57,242 nt of DNA from an uncultured Erysipelotrichales bacterium (GTDB lineage Bacteria > Bacillota_I > Bacilli_A > Erysipelotrichales > Coprobacillaceae), in NCBI GenBank assembly GCA_910579135.1, contig CAJTTM010000016.1:1-57242 (forward strand), given 5' to 3'. Numbering within the stretch: position 1 is the stretch's first letter; each line of letters begins with the position of its first letter. Positions 1 through 8,332 of this stretch are shown one piece after another. The position numbers and the translations under genes were made by a program. Under the pieces are notes generated by a model. That model saw only the letters and a program-made list of their open reading frames with translations, ran no database searches and was not told the DNA's origin.

Positions 1-123
1 TTTATTAAAAGAATGTAAGAATATAAATATATGATATATTATTCATTTGAAAATCATGATATTATTATAATGTCGAAGAAGACAAGAAAGAATTATCATT
101 AATTTATTTCCCCTTTATATCTG

Positions 124-153
124 AAAAAAGAACATGATGTGGTGTTCTTTTTT
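124..153 (+). terminator. Intrinsic terminator
   Basis: Arms AAAAAAGAACA and TGTTCTTTTTT (11 bp) flank an 8-nt loop, and the 3' arm itself supplies the U-run. Nothing else coding is visible in 1-304 apart from the promoter and leader listed next. The same GAACA/TGTTC stem type recurs near the other end of the prophage (21657-21697). Confidence 0.7.
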
Positions 154-237
154 ATTGTAAAGAATTATTATTTTATCAAAAATTTCTAGTAATCAAATAA
201 TTTGTGTGATAAAATGTTATTACAGTAATAAATATGC

Positions 238-246
238 TGCTATAAT
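238..246 (+). promoter_or_regulatory. Extended -10 promoter
   Basis: TGCTATAAT is a perfect extended -10 element (TGnTATAAT). No good -35 box sits 17 bp upstream, as is usual for extended -10 promoters. It would start transcription near 253, directly in front of the hairpin leader and the first small phage genes. Confidence 0.45.
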
Positions 247-252
247 ATACTA

Positions 253-297
253 AGAAAGGAGTAGTGTGATGCTATACTAAAATATATTAGCATCATA
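253..297 (+). promoter_or_regulatory. Leader hairpin containing a three-codon ORF
   Basis: GAAAGGAG at 254-261 is a good ribosome binding site. The ATG 7 nt downstream (269) opens only Met-Leu-Tyr-stop. The mini-ORF starts inside a hairpin with arms GATGCTA (268-274) and TAGCATC (288-294). The next gene at 305 has no clear Shine-Dalgarno of its own. A role in translational coupling is inferred from this arrangement. Confidence 0.4.
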
Positions 298-304
298 AAA
301 AAAT

Positions 305-532
305 ATGAAAAATAATATTTATAAATTTTTATTAGGAATTAAACATAATGATTCTTCTTATTTTGAAGATATGGATATAAATACGATAGAAATGATTAAA
401 GATTTTAGAGGATTGTATTATGAAGGGGAGATAATCCCACAAGTAAACGGAAGTGTTTTTCTAAAAAAGCCTGAATTATTGCCTGATGGTGATAGATTTA
501 TCAAGTTTGTGAAAGATGAATTAAATTTATAA
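305..532 (+). CDS. Small phage protein of unknown function
   Basis: A 75-residue acidic protein with no family that I recognise. It has no membrane segment or signal peptide; the C-terminal half (PDGDRFIKFVKDEL) looks helical. The start has only A-rich sequence upstream, so expression probably depends on the mini-ORF leader at 253-297. A terminator overlaps its stop codon, making it a separate short transcript just before the packaging genes. Its position suggests a late regulatory or packaging-associated role, but nothing in the sequence proves this. Confidence 0.6.
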   Translation: MKNNIYKFLLGIKHNDSSYFEDMDINTIEMIKDFRGLYYEGEIIPQVNGSVFLKKPELLPDGDRFIKFVKDELNL

Positions 533-558
533 AACCACACTCGCTGTGGTTTTTATTT
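531..558 (+). terminator. Intrinsic terminator
   Basis: Arms AAAACCACA and TGTGGTTTT with a 5-nt loop (CTCGC), followed by T-rich sequence. It ends the transcript of the preceding small gene; readthrough would be needed to reach terS from the promoter at 238. Confidence 0.8.
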
Positions 559-587
559 TACTCAAAATTAGAAAGGGTGTGATCATA

Positions 588-818
588 ATGAATATACAAA
601 AGAATATCAACAAAGTTTTGTTAGCTTTGAAAATGAGTGGATATGAGTATTTCATCAATACTCAACAATTCAAAAGTCAAAAGACGGGTAGAAAAGTTAC
701 TAAGTATATCATCTATGATGATAACCCTAGAGATGGAATAGAATGTTACAGCAAGGTTAAGGTATTAGAAAACCTTGTTTTTTTATACAAAGATTTACTC
801 TATGGTGATACTTTATGA
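588..818 (+). CDS. Small phage protein upstream of terS
   Basis: 76 residues from ATG 588, chosen because GAAAGGGTG lies 8-16 nt upstream; an upstream in-frame extension has no ribosome binding site. The sequence is basic at the N-terminus and contains no domain I recognise. Its last codons overlap terS by an ATGA junction, so the two are translationally coupled. A terminator-like hairpin sits inside its coding sequence (752-784). In related phages this slot holds small late regulators, but that role is only a guess here. Confidence 0.65.
   Translation: MNIQKNINKVLLALKMSGYEYFINTQQFKSQKTGRKVTKYIIYDDNPRDGIECYSKVKVLENLVFLYKDLLYGDTL
752..784 (+). terminator. Intragenic terminator-like hairpin before terS
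   Basis: CAAGGTT (752-758) pairs perfectly with AACCTTG (771-777) across a 12-nt loop and is followed at once by seven T residues, all inside the coding sequence of the small gene before terS. It has the form of an intrinsic terminator. Whether it attenuates late transcription is not known. Confidence 0.4.
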
Positions 819-1261
819 CAGAAAAAGAAAAGTTATGTGTTATTGAATGGGTCAAGAATGGATTCAATGGTACTCAAGCATATTTAAGTGTATTTAAGAA
901 TTGCAAAAAAGAAACAAGTGCAGCAGCTGGTTTTTCTAGAATGATGAACAAGCCTGATGTTATAGATTTTAAAGAGCAGTGGCTAAATGATATTGAATCT
1001 ACAGAGGTTGCTTCTGCAAATGAAATCATGATGTATCTTACACGAGTTATGAGAGGACAGGAACAAGATGCTTTTGGATTAGATCCGTCATTAGAAGAGC
1101 GTACTAAAGCTGCTGAACGATTAATGAAAGCAAAGGGTATGTTCACTCAAAAGATAGAAGTTTCTAATGAGAGTGAGGAAGAAAAGAAAAAGACTATCAG
1201 CAACATTGAAAGTCTTGTCAAGCAGATGGTTCCCGTTAAGGATGAGGAGATAAATGAGTAA
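815..1261 (+). CDS. terS: Terminase small subunit
   Basis: A 148-residue protein of the Terminase_2-like small subunit type. The N-terminal third contains a helix-turn-helix-like segment (NGTQAYLSVF) used to bind the packaging site. The centre (EERTKAAERLMKAKGMF) matches the conserved helical region of the family, and the Lys/Glu-rich tail would contact the large subunit. It overlaps the preceding gene by 4 bp and terL by 8 bp, so packaging genes are co-translated. Recognition rests on this central motif plus the neighbouring terL. Confidence 0.88.
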   Translation: MTEKEKLCVIEWVKNGFNGTQAYLSVFKNCKKETSAAAGFSRMMNKPDVIDFKEQWLNDIESTEVASANEIMMYLTRVMRGQEQDAFGLDPSLEERTKAAERLMKAKGMFTQKIEVSNESEEEKKKTISNIESLVKQMVPVKDEEINE

Positions 1262-2603
1262 TCTTGTTCTATCTCCAAAATTTAAAGATTTTTTATCTAC
1301 CTATTGTGAACGTGAATATTTGGAAGGAACAACAGCGGCAGGTAAAACAACAGTAGGTATACCTAAGTTCATGCTTAGAGTTGCTATGAGTGATAAAAAG
1401 GACCATGTTATTGCAGGTGCAGATTTAGGAACAGTTGAAAAAAATATCATCAACAGTGAATTAGGATTGCTTGCTCAATTCAAAGGAGTAACAGAGTATT
1501 ACTCTAATGGTAAAGGGAAGATAAGACTTCCGCATATAGAGTATGATACGTCAAAAGGTACTAAGATTATTTATGTCTGTGGGTATGACAATAAAGTAAA
1601 GTGGAAGAAGGTACTAGGTTCACAAATGGGCTGTGTCTTTATTGATGAGGTCAATATATGTGACATGGAGTTTTTAAGAGAAATCACACATAGATGTGAA
1701 TACATGATGACAACTTCCAATCCTGATGATCCTTCACTTCCAGTTTATAAAGAGTTTATTAATAAAAGTAGACCACTTAAAAAATACTTAAAGGATTATC
1801 CAAAAGAATTGTTAGATGAACTTAATGAATCATTTATTCCTGGTTGGATACATTGGTACTTTACATTTTATGATAATGCTTCACTAACAGAAAAGGATAT
1901 TCAAAAGAAGATAGAGGCAGTTCCAGTTGGTACAAAGATGTATAAGAACAAAATACAAGGGCTTAGAGGACGTGCTACTGGTCTAGTTTTCAGCAATTTC
2001 ATAAGAAAAAGACATGTTGTTGATTACAATGAGTTTAAAGAATATATCAAAAAGAATAATCTGTATTTTAAGACATTTAGTTGTGGTGTGGATACAGCCT
2101 ATAGCGATGATACACCTGATACGATTTCTTTTATCTTTCAAGGTGTTCTTAATAATGGGAAACTGGTTGTACTAGATGAGGAAGTAAGAAACAATAAAGA
2201 TTTAAGTGAACCACTTGCACCTAGTGATGTTGTAAATAATCTCCTTGCTTTTCTTGAGAGAAACAGAAAAGAGTGGGGATTTGCTATGAATGTCTATGTT
2301 GACAGTGCAGATCAGGCCACATTAAAAGAATTGGACAAGTATGCAAGGAATAATCCTTGTGTTTATGTTTTTAATAGAGCATGGAAGAAAATGACAATCA
2401 TTGACCGTATACATTTACAGCTAGGATGGTTTAAGACAGATGATTATATTGTTTTAGCACATTGTGTTAATCATATAAAAGAGTTAGAGGTTTATTCATG
2501 GAAAGATGATAAATATGAACCAGAAGACAGGAATGATCATACAATCAATGCAAGTCAGTATGGTTTTATTCCTCATGTTAATGAAATAGGAATAGGAGGC
2601 TAA
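1254..2603 (+). CDS. terL: Terminase large subunit (DNA packaging ATPase/nuclease)
   Basis: 449 residues, a normal length. The N-terminal ATPase has a Walker A-type loop GTTAAGKTT (about 25-33) and a Walker B VFIDEV ending in Asp131-Glu132. The C-terminal RNase H-like nuclease is marked by an acidic motif GVDTAYSD (about 278-285) and YVDSAD (about 350). It cuts concatemeric phage DNA and drives it into the prohead through the portal. The start overlaps terS by 8 bp and the stop is one base from the portal ATG. No damage is visible. Confidence 0.96.
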   Translation: MSNLVLSPKFKDFLSTYCEREYLEGTTAAGKTTVGIPKFMLRVAMSDKKDHVIAGADLGTVEKNIINSELGLLAQFKGVTEYYSNGKGKIRLPHIEYDTSKGTKIIYVCGYDNKVKWKKVLGSQMGCVFIDEVNICDMEFLREITHRCEYMMTTSNPDDPSLPVYKEFINKSRPLKKYLKDYPKELLDELNESFIPGWIHWYFTFYDNASLTEKDIQKKIEAVPVGTKMYKNKIQGLRGRATGLVFSNFIRKRHVVDYNEFKEYIKKNNLYFKTFSCGVDTAYSDDTPDTISFIFQGVLNNGKLVVLDEEVRNNKDLSEPLAPSDVVNNLLAFLERNRKEWGFAMNVYVDSADQATLKELDKYARNNPCVYVFNRAWKKMTIIDRIHLQLGWFKTDDYIVLAHCVNHIKELEVYSWKDDKYEPEDRNDHTINASQYGFIPHVNEIGIGG

Positions 2604-2604
2604 T

Positions 2605-4140
2605 ATGCTAGGAGGATTAAAGAAGATGATAAAAGGTTGGTTAGATATACAGGAGGCTCCAAACACAACAATAAGTATCAATGAAAATTTAAACTTTGAT
2701 ACAAATTGTATTAAAAATGAAATATGGATGCGTGGAGATCCTAATGAACTTGAACAGTTGTATAAGAATTTGTTTACCAATGATGCTATGTTCTGGGGTT
2801 CTGTCCCTAAAGTGAAAATGAGAAAGATTCATTTAGGACTGCCACATATCATTGCTGAAACATTAACATCAATTGTTACCAGGGATATGAATGATGTGAA
2901 ATTGAATGTAAGGCAAGATGAATTTGATAAAATTTTAACGGATAATGATCTTAATGATGTTGTAGAGGAGGCGGTTTTAAAGGCGCTGTATCTAGGTGAT
3001 GGAGCTTTTAAAATTACATTTGATAGGTCGATAAGTGACTATCCATTAGTTGAATTTTATGGGTCAAGCGATGTTGACTTAAGGTATATAAGAGGAAGAT
3101 TTAAAGAGGCTACATTCAAGACAAAATATACGCATGATAAAAGAAATTACATGCTATATGAAACATATGGATATGGCTACATCAAAAATAAACTTGTAAG
3201 ACTTCCTGAAGAAAAAGAAGTTCCATTAGATACGATTCCAGAAACTGCTAATATCCTGGATTATAAGTTTGCAGAATATGATGAAGACAGTGAAGGAAAC
3301 CAAATCTCAAGAGGTCAGTTCTGTATGGCTGTTCCATTTAAGATATTCAAATCTACAAAATGGAAAAATAGAGGCCGTTCAATTTTTGACTCAAAGGAAG
3401 GGGCTTTCGACTCTGTAGACGAGGCATTCTCACAGTGGATGGATGCGGTAAGAGCAAGTAGAGCAACTAAATATATTCCTGAAAATCTTTTACCTAGAGA
3501 TCCAAGAACAGGAAAAATATTGAAAGCTAATGACTTTGATAATCGATTTATTGATTTGAAACCTGATGGAAGTGAGAATGGGAAGAATGAAATCAAACTG
3601 ATACAGCCAGCTATTCCTAGCGAGAATTATATTCAGTCCTATATGACTGCTTTGGATGCTTGTCTGCAAGGTTTGATTAGTCCAAGTACATTAGGTATAG
3701 ATGTTAAAAAACTGGATAATGCAGAGGCACAGAGAGAAAAGGAAAAAGCAACTCTTTATACTCGCAATAAGATCATTGAAGCGTTACAGAAGTGTATTCC
3801 TTTGCTCATCAACAATATTATGAAGTCATATGATACATATAATGGAAAAGCGCTATCAGAAGATATAGAAGTAACTGTTGAATTTGGTGAATATGCAAAT
3901 CCAAGTTTTGAAGCAACCGTAGAAACTGTGTCTAAGGCTAAGACTGGTGGAATCATGAGCATTGAGGCATCTGTTAATGAGCTTTATGGGGATTCTAAAA
4001 ATGATGATTGGAAAGCTAAAGAAATACAACGATTAAAAGAAGAACAGGGTATTGCAGAAATGGAAGAACCTGTAATAGAAAACGTTGATATAGAGAATAA
4101 AGAGGGTACTGAGGAGGATTTAGATGATCGTACAAATTAA
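2605..4140 (+). CDS. Phage portal protein
   Basis: A 511-residue SPP1 gp6-like portal protein that forms the dodecameric ring at the capsid vertex. Recognisable features are the N-terminal MLGGLKKMIKGWL start, a central block with WKNRGRSIFDS and later the long helix around KKLDNAEAQREKEKATLY, followed by an acidic tail. Gene order terL-portal-MuF supports the call. The acidic C-terminus overlaps the next small gene by 17 bp. Confidence 0.94.
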   Translation: MLGGLKKMIKGWLDIQEAPNTTISINENLNFDTNCIKNEIWMRGDPNELEQLYKNLFTNDAMFWGSVPKVKMRKIHLGLPHIIAETLTSIVTRDMNDVKLNVRQDEFDKILTDNDLNDVVEEAVLKALYLGDGAFKITFDRSISDYPLVEFYGSSDVDLRYIRGRFKEATFKTKYTHDKRNYMLYETYGYGYIKNKLVRLPEEKEVPLDTIPETANILDYKFAEYDEDSEGNQISRGQFCMAVPFKIFKSTKWKNRGRSIFDSKEGAFDSVDEAFSQWMDAVRASRATKYIPENLLPRDPRTGKILKANDFDNRFIDLKPDGSENGKNEIKLIQPAIPSENYIQSYMTALDACLQGLISPSTLGIDVKKLDNAEAQREKEKATLYTRNKIIEALQKCIPLLINNIMKSYDTYNGKALSEDIEVTVEFGEYANPSFEATVETVSKAKTGGIMSIEASVNELYGDSKNDDWKAKEIQRLKEEQGIAEMEEPVIENVDIENKEGTEEDLDDRTN

Positions 4141-4354
4141 TGGACATTCTTATCATATGGATAATGACTCGTTTAAAAAGATGGTATCCCAAATTAAAAA
4201 GTCAATTCCAAAAAAGCCTACACTTATAGCAGTAGAAAAAGATGGTTATGCAGAAATGAGAAATGATGTATATAAAACGCAAAAAGATCTAACAAATGCA
4301 GTTGTAAAGTGGAATAAAAAAGGCTATAAAACAAAATATATCAGAGGTATCTAA
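4124..4354 (+). CDS. Small protein between portal and MuF
   Basis: A 76-residue basic protein, many Lys residues, no membrane segment, starting with MIVQINGHSYHM. The ATG lies in the 3' end of the portal gene after GAGGAGGAT, a good ribosome binding site. Its stop overlaps the MuF gene start (shared TAATG). Small proteins of this kind often sit between portal and MuF genes in clostridial prophages, but I know of no assigned function. Confidence 0.75.
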   Translation: MIVQINGHSYHMDNDSFKKMVSQIKKSIPKKPTLIAVEKDGYAEMRNDVYKTQKDLTNAVVKWNKKGYKTKYIRGI

Positions 4355-5970
4355 TGAATGATTATGATATAAGAGAAGCGTTTGAAGAAATGGAACTTGA
4401 ACTAATTGCTTCAATGCGTAGAAACCTTGCTAAACATCAAAAATGGGAAAAAGCAGAGGGTATGAACTGGACCATGTGGCAAGCTGAACAGTTGAAAACA
4501 TTAGAGAATTTTAAAAAGGAAAATAAGAAGTTGTTTGGAAAAAAGTTTTCTTCTATTAATGCAGAAATAGCTAATTTTCTAACTCAAACGTATAAGGTTT
4601 CTGGATTTAAGCAGGAACGTGCAATTCTTGATCAATTAGCAAAAGGAAATAAGGTAAAGTCATCATTAAGTCAAGGTCTTGAGGGTGGCTTTTTTAGTTT
4701 AAATGAAGATAAAATGAATGCACTTATCAAAGCTACGACCAAGGATATGGAAAAAGCTGAACATGCTATGCTACGAATGGTGAATGATCAGTATAGAAAA
4801 ACGATATTCAATGCCCAGGTTATGGCCAATAGTGGAGCATTCACTTTACAACAGTCTATAGACAAGGCCACAAAGGACTTTTTAAGAGCTGGAATTAACT
4901 GCATACAGTGCAAAGATGGGCGTAGGATTAATATAGCCTCTTATGCAGAAATGGCTATCAGGACAGCTAATAAACGCGCCAAATTAGTATCAGAAGGAGA
5001 TGCAAGAAAGTCACAAGGTGTTCATACTGTAAGAGTTTCAAAATATGGCCAATGTTCAAAAACTTGTCTTCCTTGGCAAGGTAGAGTCTATGTTGATGAT
5101 GTTTATTCAGGTGGTACTAAAAAGGAAGTTAAAGAGAAGAATCTTCCTTTACTTAGTGAGGCTATAGAAGGTGGTTTATTTCATCCTAATTGTAAACATA
5201 CAATGACAACTTATTTTTATGATATAAAAAAGGCATTAGGTAAGCTGCAAGAGGATGGTGCTGAGAATCCATTAGAAGAGCAAGAACATAGAAAGAACAA
5301 ACTACATATTCAACAACAAAAACGTTTAGAGACTGGTTCTTTAGATCCTGTAAATGTTGAGCAGGCAAAAGAAATGAAAGAAAAGTGGATTGAGAAAGAT
5401 GAGAAGATAATAGAAATAAGTGATAAACACTTTAAAGAATCAAAAATAAATGGTAAAATAAATATAGAGATTGATGAGCTTACACCTTGTTTAAGAAGGT
5501 TGAGTGACAATGAATTTATTGATACTACGTTTAAGGTGGGTACTCCAAGTGCAATAAAATTAAAAGATTGGGAATTTGATTGGAGTTTTGAGGAAGATAA
5601 AGGATTTAAGGTCAGTCAATTGTTTGTTAAAGGTGATAAAAGGATTCAAGGCTTAATTGCAACAAAACCAAGAAAAGATTTATTAGCGATTGAAGTTGAT
5701 ATTGTTGAATCTGCTCCATTTAATAATCCACATAACAAATTATTCAAGAAAAAGGAATATGCTGGTATTGGAGGACATTTGTTTGCTGAAGCAGTTAGAC
5801 AAAGTTATGAAGAGGGTTTTGATGGATTTGTTGTTTTTAAAGCAAAATCCAATCTTGTTAAATATTATGAAAAAGAATTAGGTGCTATATTATTTAATCC
5901 AAGAGATAGGATGATGTGTATTGATGAAAGGGGTGCTAAAATATTATATGAAAGATATTTTAAAAAATGA
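4354..5970 (+). CDS. MuF-type minor capsid protein with C-terminal GNAT-like domain
   Basis: 538 residues. Residues 1 to about 290 are a phage minor capsid protein 2/MuF head-morphogenesis domain: a Cys pair CIQC (from residue 183), CSKTCLPWQGR and a closing FHPNCKH around 276. Residues about 350-538 are an unrelated domain: beta-rich (IRGLIATKP-like strand), then EYAGIGGHLF (about 468-477), which matches the acetyl-CoA binding loop of GNAT acetyltransferases, and KYYEKELGA, a typical GNAT C-terminal helix. MuF proteins carrying C-terminal effector domains are a known class of phage polymorphic toxins, so the tail domain may be an injected enzyme. A small gene overlaps its 3' end. The GNAT call is by motif only. 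Confidence 0.88.
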   Translation: MNDYDIREAFEEMELELIASMRRNLAKHQKWEKAEGMNWTMWQAEQLKTLENFKKENKKLFGKKFSSINAEIANFLTQTYKVSGFKQERAILDQLAKGNKVKSSLSQGLEGGFFSLNEDKMNALIKATTKDMEKAEHAMLRMVNDQYRKTIFNAQVMANSGAFTLQQSIDKATKDFLRAGINCIQCKDGRRINIASYAEMAIRTANKRAKLVSEGDARKSQGVHTVRVSKYGQCSKTCLPWQGRVYVDDVYSGGTKKEVKEKNLPLLSEAIEGGLFHPNCKHTMTTYFYDIKKALGKLQEDGAENPLEEQEHRKNKLHIQQQKRLETGSLDPVNVEQAKEMKEKWIEKDEKIIEISDKHFKESKINGKINIEIDELTPCLRRLSDNEFIDTTFKVGTPSAIKLKDWEFDWSFEEDKGFKVSQLFVKGDKRIQGLIATKPRKDLLAIEVDIVESAPFNNPHNKLFKKKEYAGIGGHLFAEAVRQSYEEGFDGFVVFKAKSNLVKYYEKELGAILFNPRDRMMCIDERGAKILYERYFKK

Positions 5971-6121
5971 ATTTCCATTAGATGATGTTGGGGGAGTTTT
6001 AACAGAGCCTTTAGGAAATTATACTCCTTATAATTTGCGTGCGTTAATAAGATATTGTAAGAGTAAAAAAATAAAGCCAGAAGATTTAACAGAAGAGCAA
6101 TTAAAACAATTTGAATTATAA
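5948..6121 (+). CDS. Small acidic partner gene of the MuF-GNAT protein
   Basis: 57 residues from ATG 5948, overlapping the MuF gene by 23 bp in another frame; upstream in-frame starts at 5921/5924 lack a ribosome binding site, so translation is probably coupled to MuF. The sequence has LDDVGG, GNYTPYNLRAL and a C-terminal PEDLTEEQLKQFE, which looks like a compact helical protein. I do not know its function. Its size, acidity and tight overlap make an antidote or chaperone for the GNAT domain a reasonable hypothesis. A terminator follows directly. Confidence 0.72.
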   Translation: MKDILKNEFPLDDVGGVLTEPLGNYTPYNLRALIRYCKSKKIKPEDLTEEQLKQFEL

Positions 6122-6143
6122 CCGACAAAAAGTCGGTTTTTAT
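6120..6143 (+). terminator. Intrinsic terminator
   Basis: AACCGAC and GTCGGTT form a 7-bp stem with a 5-A loop, followed by TTTTATTTT. It overlaps the stop codon of the small partner gene and closes the packaging/MuF transcript, or tunes readthrough to the scaffold and capsid genes. Confidence 0.85.
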
Positions 6144-6164
6144 TTTGCCTGAAAGGAGAAACAG

Positions 6165-6503
6165 ATGGAAATATTAATAAGCGGTGAAAAAATATTTATT
6201 AGTGACGAACTTATAGAAATTTTAGTTGAACTAAGCAAAACTATTTTTGAAACAATAAAAGAAGTGATAGAAAATATTTCTGATATTTTTCAAACATTAT
6301 TAGAACAGTCACACTATCATTGCTATAATCATGATAAAACCATTCATTATTATGATAGAAATAAAGGATGCCGTTGTAAAAAGGTAACCTTTAAATATAA
6401 CTGCGGTAAAAAAATTTATGAAACTTATGAATGTTATGAACCACCACCTAAACAGAGTGATAAAAGTAGAGTGTTGAAAAGAAATAAAAGAAAGCATAGG
6501 TGA
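6165..6503 (+). CDS. Unknown phage protein with Cys/His-rich centre
   Basis: 112 residues; GAAAGGAG gives a good ribosome binding site for ATG 6165. The N-terminus is a coiled, acidic helix (about 1-48). The middle is rich in Tyr, His and Cys (HYHCYNHDK, GCRCKK, KYNCGKK, YECYEPP), with five Cys that could bind a metal. The last 15 residues are strongly basic. I recognise no family. It sits alone between two terminators, between the MuF module and the scaffold, a slot often used by accessory cargo genes. Confidence 0.6.
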   Translation: MEILISGEKIFISDELIEILVELSKTIFETIKEVIENISDIFQTLLEQSHYHCYNHDKTIHYYDRNKGCRCKKVTFKYNCGKKIYETYECYEPPPKQSDKSRVLKRNKRKHR

Positions 6504-6509
6504 CATGTC

Positions 6510-6674
6510 ATGAAAGTTAAGTGTACTATTAATGAATACTTTGATAGGGAACTAGATAAGTATGTCAAAAAAGATGAAACTCTTGAAATGAATGAGAAGA
6601 GAGCAAAATTTCTTATTAGTAAGGGTTTCGTAAAAGAAGTTAAATCAAATAAAGAAATGAAGGATGTTAAATAG
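6510..6674 (+). CDS. Small DUF7210-like phage protein
   Basis: 54 residues starting MKVKCTINEYFDREL; AGGTGAC precedes the ATG. The pattern (short beta strand, YVKKDETLEMNEKRAKFLISKGFVKEV) matches small phage proteins that occur just before scaffold or connector genes, where an Asn/Glu-rich start is followed by a helix ending in G-[FL]-V. No enzyme motif is present. The 3' end forms one arm of a terminator. Family call is from memory of the pattern only. Confidence 0.6.
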   Translation: MKVKCTINEYFDRELDKYVKKDETLEMNEKRAKFLISKGFVKEVKSNKEMKDVK

Positions 6675-6686
6675 CATCCTTTTTCT
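6660..6686 (+). terminator. Intrinsic terminator
   Basis: AAGGATG (6660-6666) pairs with CATCCTT (6675-6681) across an 8-nt loop, followed by TTTTCTTTT. It overlaps the end of the small gene. The following 80 nt lead to the scaffold ribosome binding site. Confidence 0.8.
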
Positions 6687-6767
6687 TTTGTCCTATCGTC
6701 ATACAAGACATTAAACTGTTGATAGATTGGTGAGCCACACCTGAAAAACTGAAGGAGATTATATCTT

Positions 6768-7412
6768 ATGGAAAAACAAAAATTTTTATTAAACAATTTA
6801 CAATTATTTGCTGAACCAGGAGCTGGTGAAGGGGCGGATGGTGGAGGAAATGAACCAGGTGCGCAAGTTCAACAACCTCAAATTGATTATGAGAAAATGG
6901 CAGAGGCCATTGATAAACGTACTTCACAAACAACTGATAATTTGTTGAAAGGTTACTTAAAACAACAGGGATTAACTGGTGAAGAGCTTAATAAAGCAGT
7001 CAATTCCTTTAAGCAACAAAAAGCACAGGAGGAGACTCAAAAAGCTCAAGAGCATGAGCAAGACAAGCTAAGAATCAAAGAGTTAGAAGCTCAAATCTTA
7101 AACAGTAACATTGACACTACATTATCAACTTTAGCAGCAGCTGAAGGTATATCACCTGATAAAGTCCCATTCCTTGCTAAACTGATTGATAGAGATGGTT
7201 TAGCAGATGAAAAGGGAAATATCATTGAAGATAAGGTCAAAGAGGCCCTTGAGGCTATTATCAAGGTGTTTCCAGATTTTAAAGGGAATGTTCAGCAAAA
7301 TAACAATGGATTCCAACAGATTGGAAGTACAGGGAGTAACGGGGAACAAGTTCCCGATACAAGAACAACAGCATTCCAAGATGGAAGAATCGTATTGCCA
7401 AATAAGAAATAA
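6768..7412 (+). CDS. Capsid scaffold protein (DUF4355-like)
   Basis: 214 residues. The start MEKQKFLLNNLQLFA is the conserved N-terminus of phage scaffolds of the DUF4355 type. A Gly/Glu/Gln-rich linker follows, then a long charged coiled coil (about 60-125), then a small helical C-terminal part that would bind the capsid protein. It would guide procapsid assembly and leave before packaging. It lies immediately before the major capsid gene, with GGAG before the ATG. Confidence 0.85.
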   Translation: MEKQKFLLNNLQLFAEPGAGEGADGGGNEPGAQVQQPQIDYEKMAEAIDKRTSQTTDNLLKGYLKQQGLTGEELNKAVNSFKQQKAQEETQKAQEHEQDKLRIKELEAQILNSNIDTTLSTLAAAEGISPDKVPFLAKLIDRDGLADEKGNIIEDKVKEALEAIIKVFPDFKGNVQQNNNGFQQIGSTGSNGEQVPDTRTTAFQDGRIVLPNKK

Positions 7413-7430
7413 AAAGGAGAGTGAAAAAAT

Positions 7431-8330
7431 ATGGCAATTAATTATGTATCACAATTTAGTAATGAATTATTAAATTTATATGCAGTTGATTTGAAATCAG
7501 TGAAATTATTCAATTCAAATCCAAGAATTAAAATTATTAATACAAAAGATATTCGCTTACCAAAAATGAAAACAAGTGGATATAAAGATCATTCAAGAGG
7601 GTCATTAGGATTTAACTCAGGAACATATGAGAATGAATTTGAGACAAAAACACTTGATCATGATAGAGATATTGAGTTTACAGTTGATCCAATGGATGTA
7701 GATGAAACAAACTTAGTATTGTCTATTCAAAACATTCAAGCAGACTTTGAACAGCGTCAGGCTATTCCAGAGTTAGACTGTTATGTTTTCTCTAAATTGT
7801 ATTCTGAACTTAACAGAGTTGCTGCTGGTAATATTTCTACAACTGCTTTAACAACAGCTAATGTATTAGCAGACTTTGACAGTGTTGTAGAAAAGTTAGA
7901 AGACAAAGGTGTTCCAATTTCTCGATGTATCATCTACTGTACATCTTCATACAAGAAATTGTTAAAGAATGCTGAAGGCATTCAAAGAACATTAGATGCT
8001 TCTAAAGGAAATCCATTAGACAGACGTATTACAACAATGGATGACTTTGATGAAATTGTTGTTGTGCCATCAGAAAGATTACATACTGCTTACAACTTCA
8101 CAAACGGATATGCAGTTGACTCTACAGGTAAACAAATCAACTATATCATTGTTGATCCTGAAGCTCAGGTATCGAGAGTTAAATATTCATACATTCATAT
8201 GTTTGCTCCTGGTAGTGATTCACGAACTGCGGATAACTATTTATATCAAAACAGGCGTTTCAATGGTACATTTGGTTTAGATGAATTATTGAAATATGGA
8301 TGCTATATGAATGTTGAGGCAGGTGAATAA
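7431..8330 (+). CDS. Major capsid protein
   Basis: 299 residues, right length for an HK97-fold capsid protein. The start MAINYVSQFSNELLNLY and the segment KMKTSGYKDHSRGSLGF are typical of siphovirus coat proteins of Lactobacillus/Listeria-type phages. No signal or membrane segment. A strong ribosome binding site (AAAAAGGAG) and its own spacing from scaffold suggest high expression. Its place between scaffold and connector genes makes the call secure. Confidence 0.92.
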   Translation: MAINYVSQFSNELLNLYAVDLKSVKLFNSNPRIKIINTKDIRLPKMKTSGYKDHSRGSLGFNSGTYENEFETKTLDHDRDIEFTVDPMDVDETNLVLSIQNIQADFEQRQAIPELDCYVFSKLYSELNRVAAGNISTTALTTANVLADFDSVVEKLEDKGVPISRCIIYCTSSYKKLLKNAEGIQRTLDASKGNPLDRRITTMDDFDEIVVVPSERLHTAYNFTNGYAVDSTGKQINYIIVDPEAQVSRVKYSYIHMFAPGSDSRTADNYLYQNRRFNGTFGLDELLKYGCYMNVEAGE

Positions 8331-8332
8331 GT

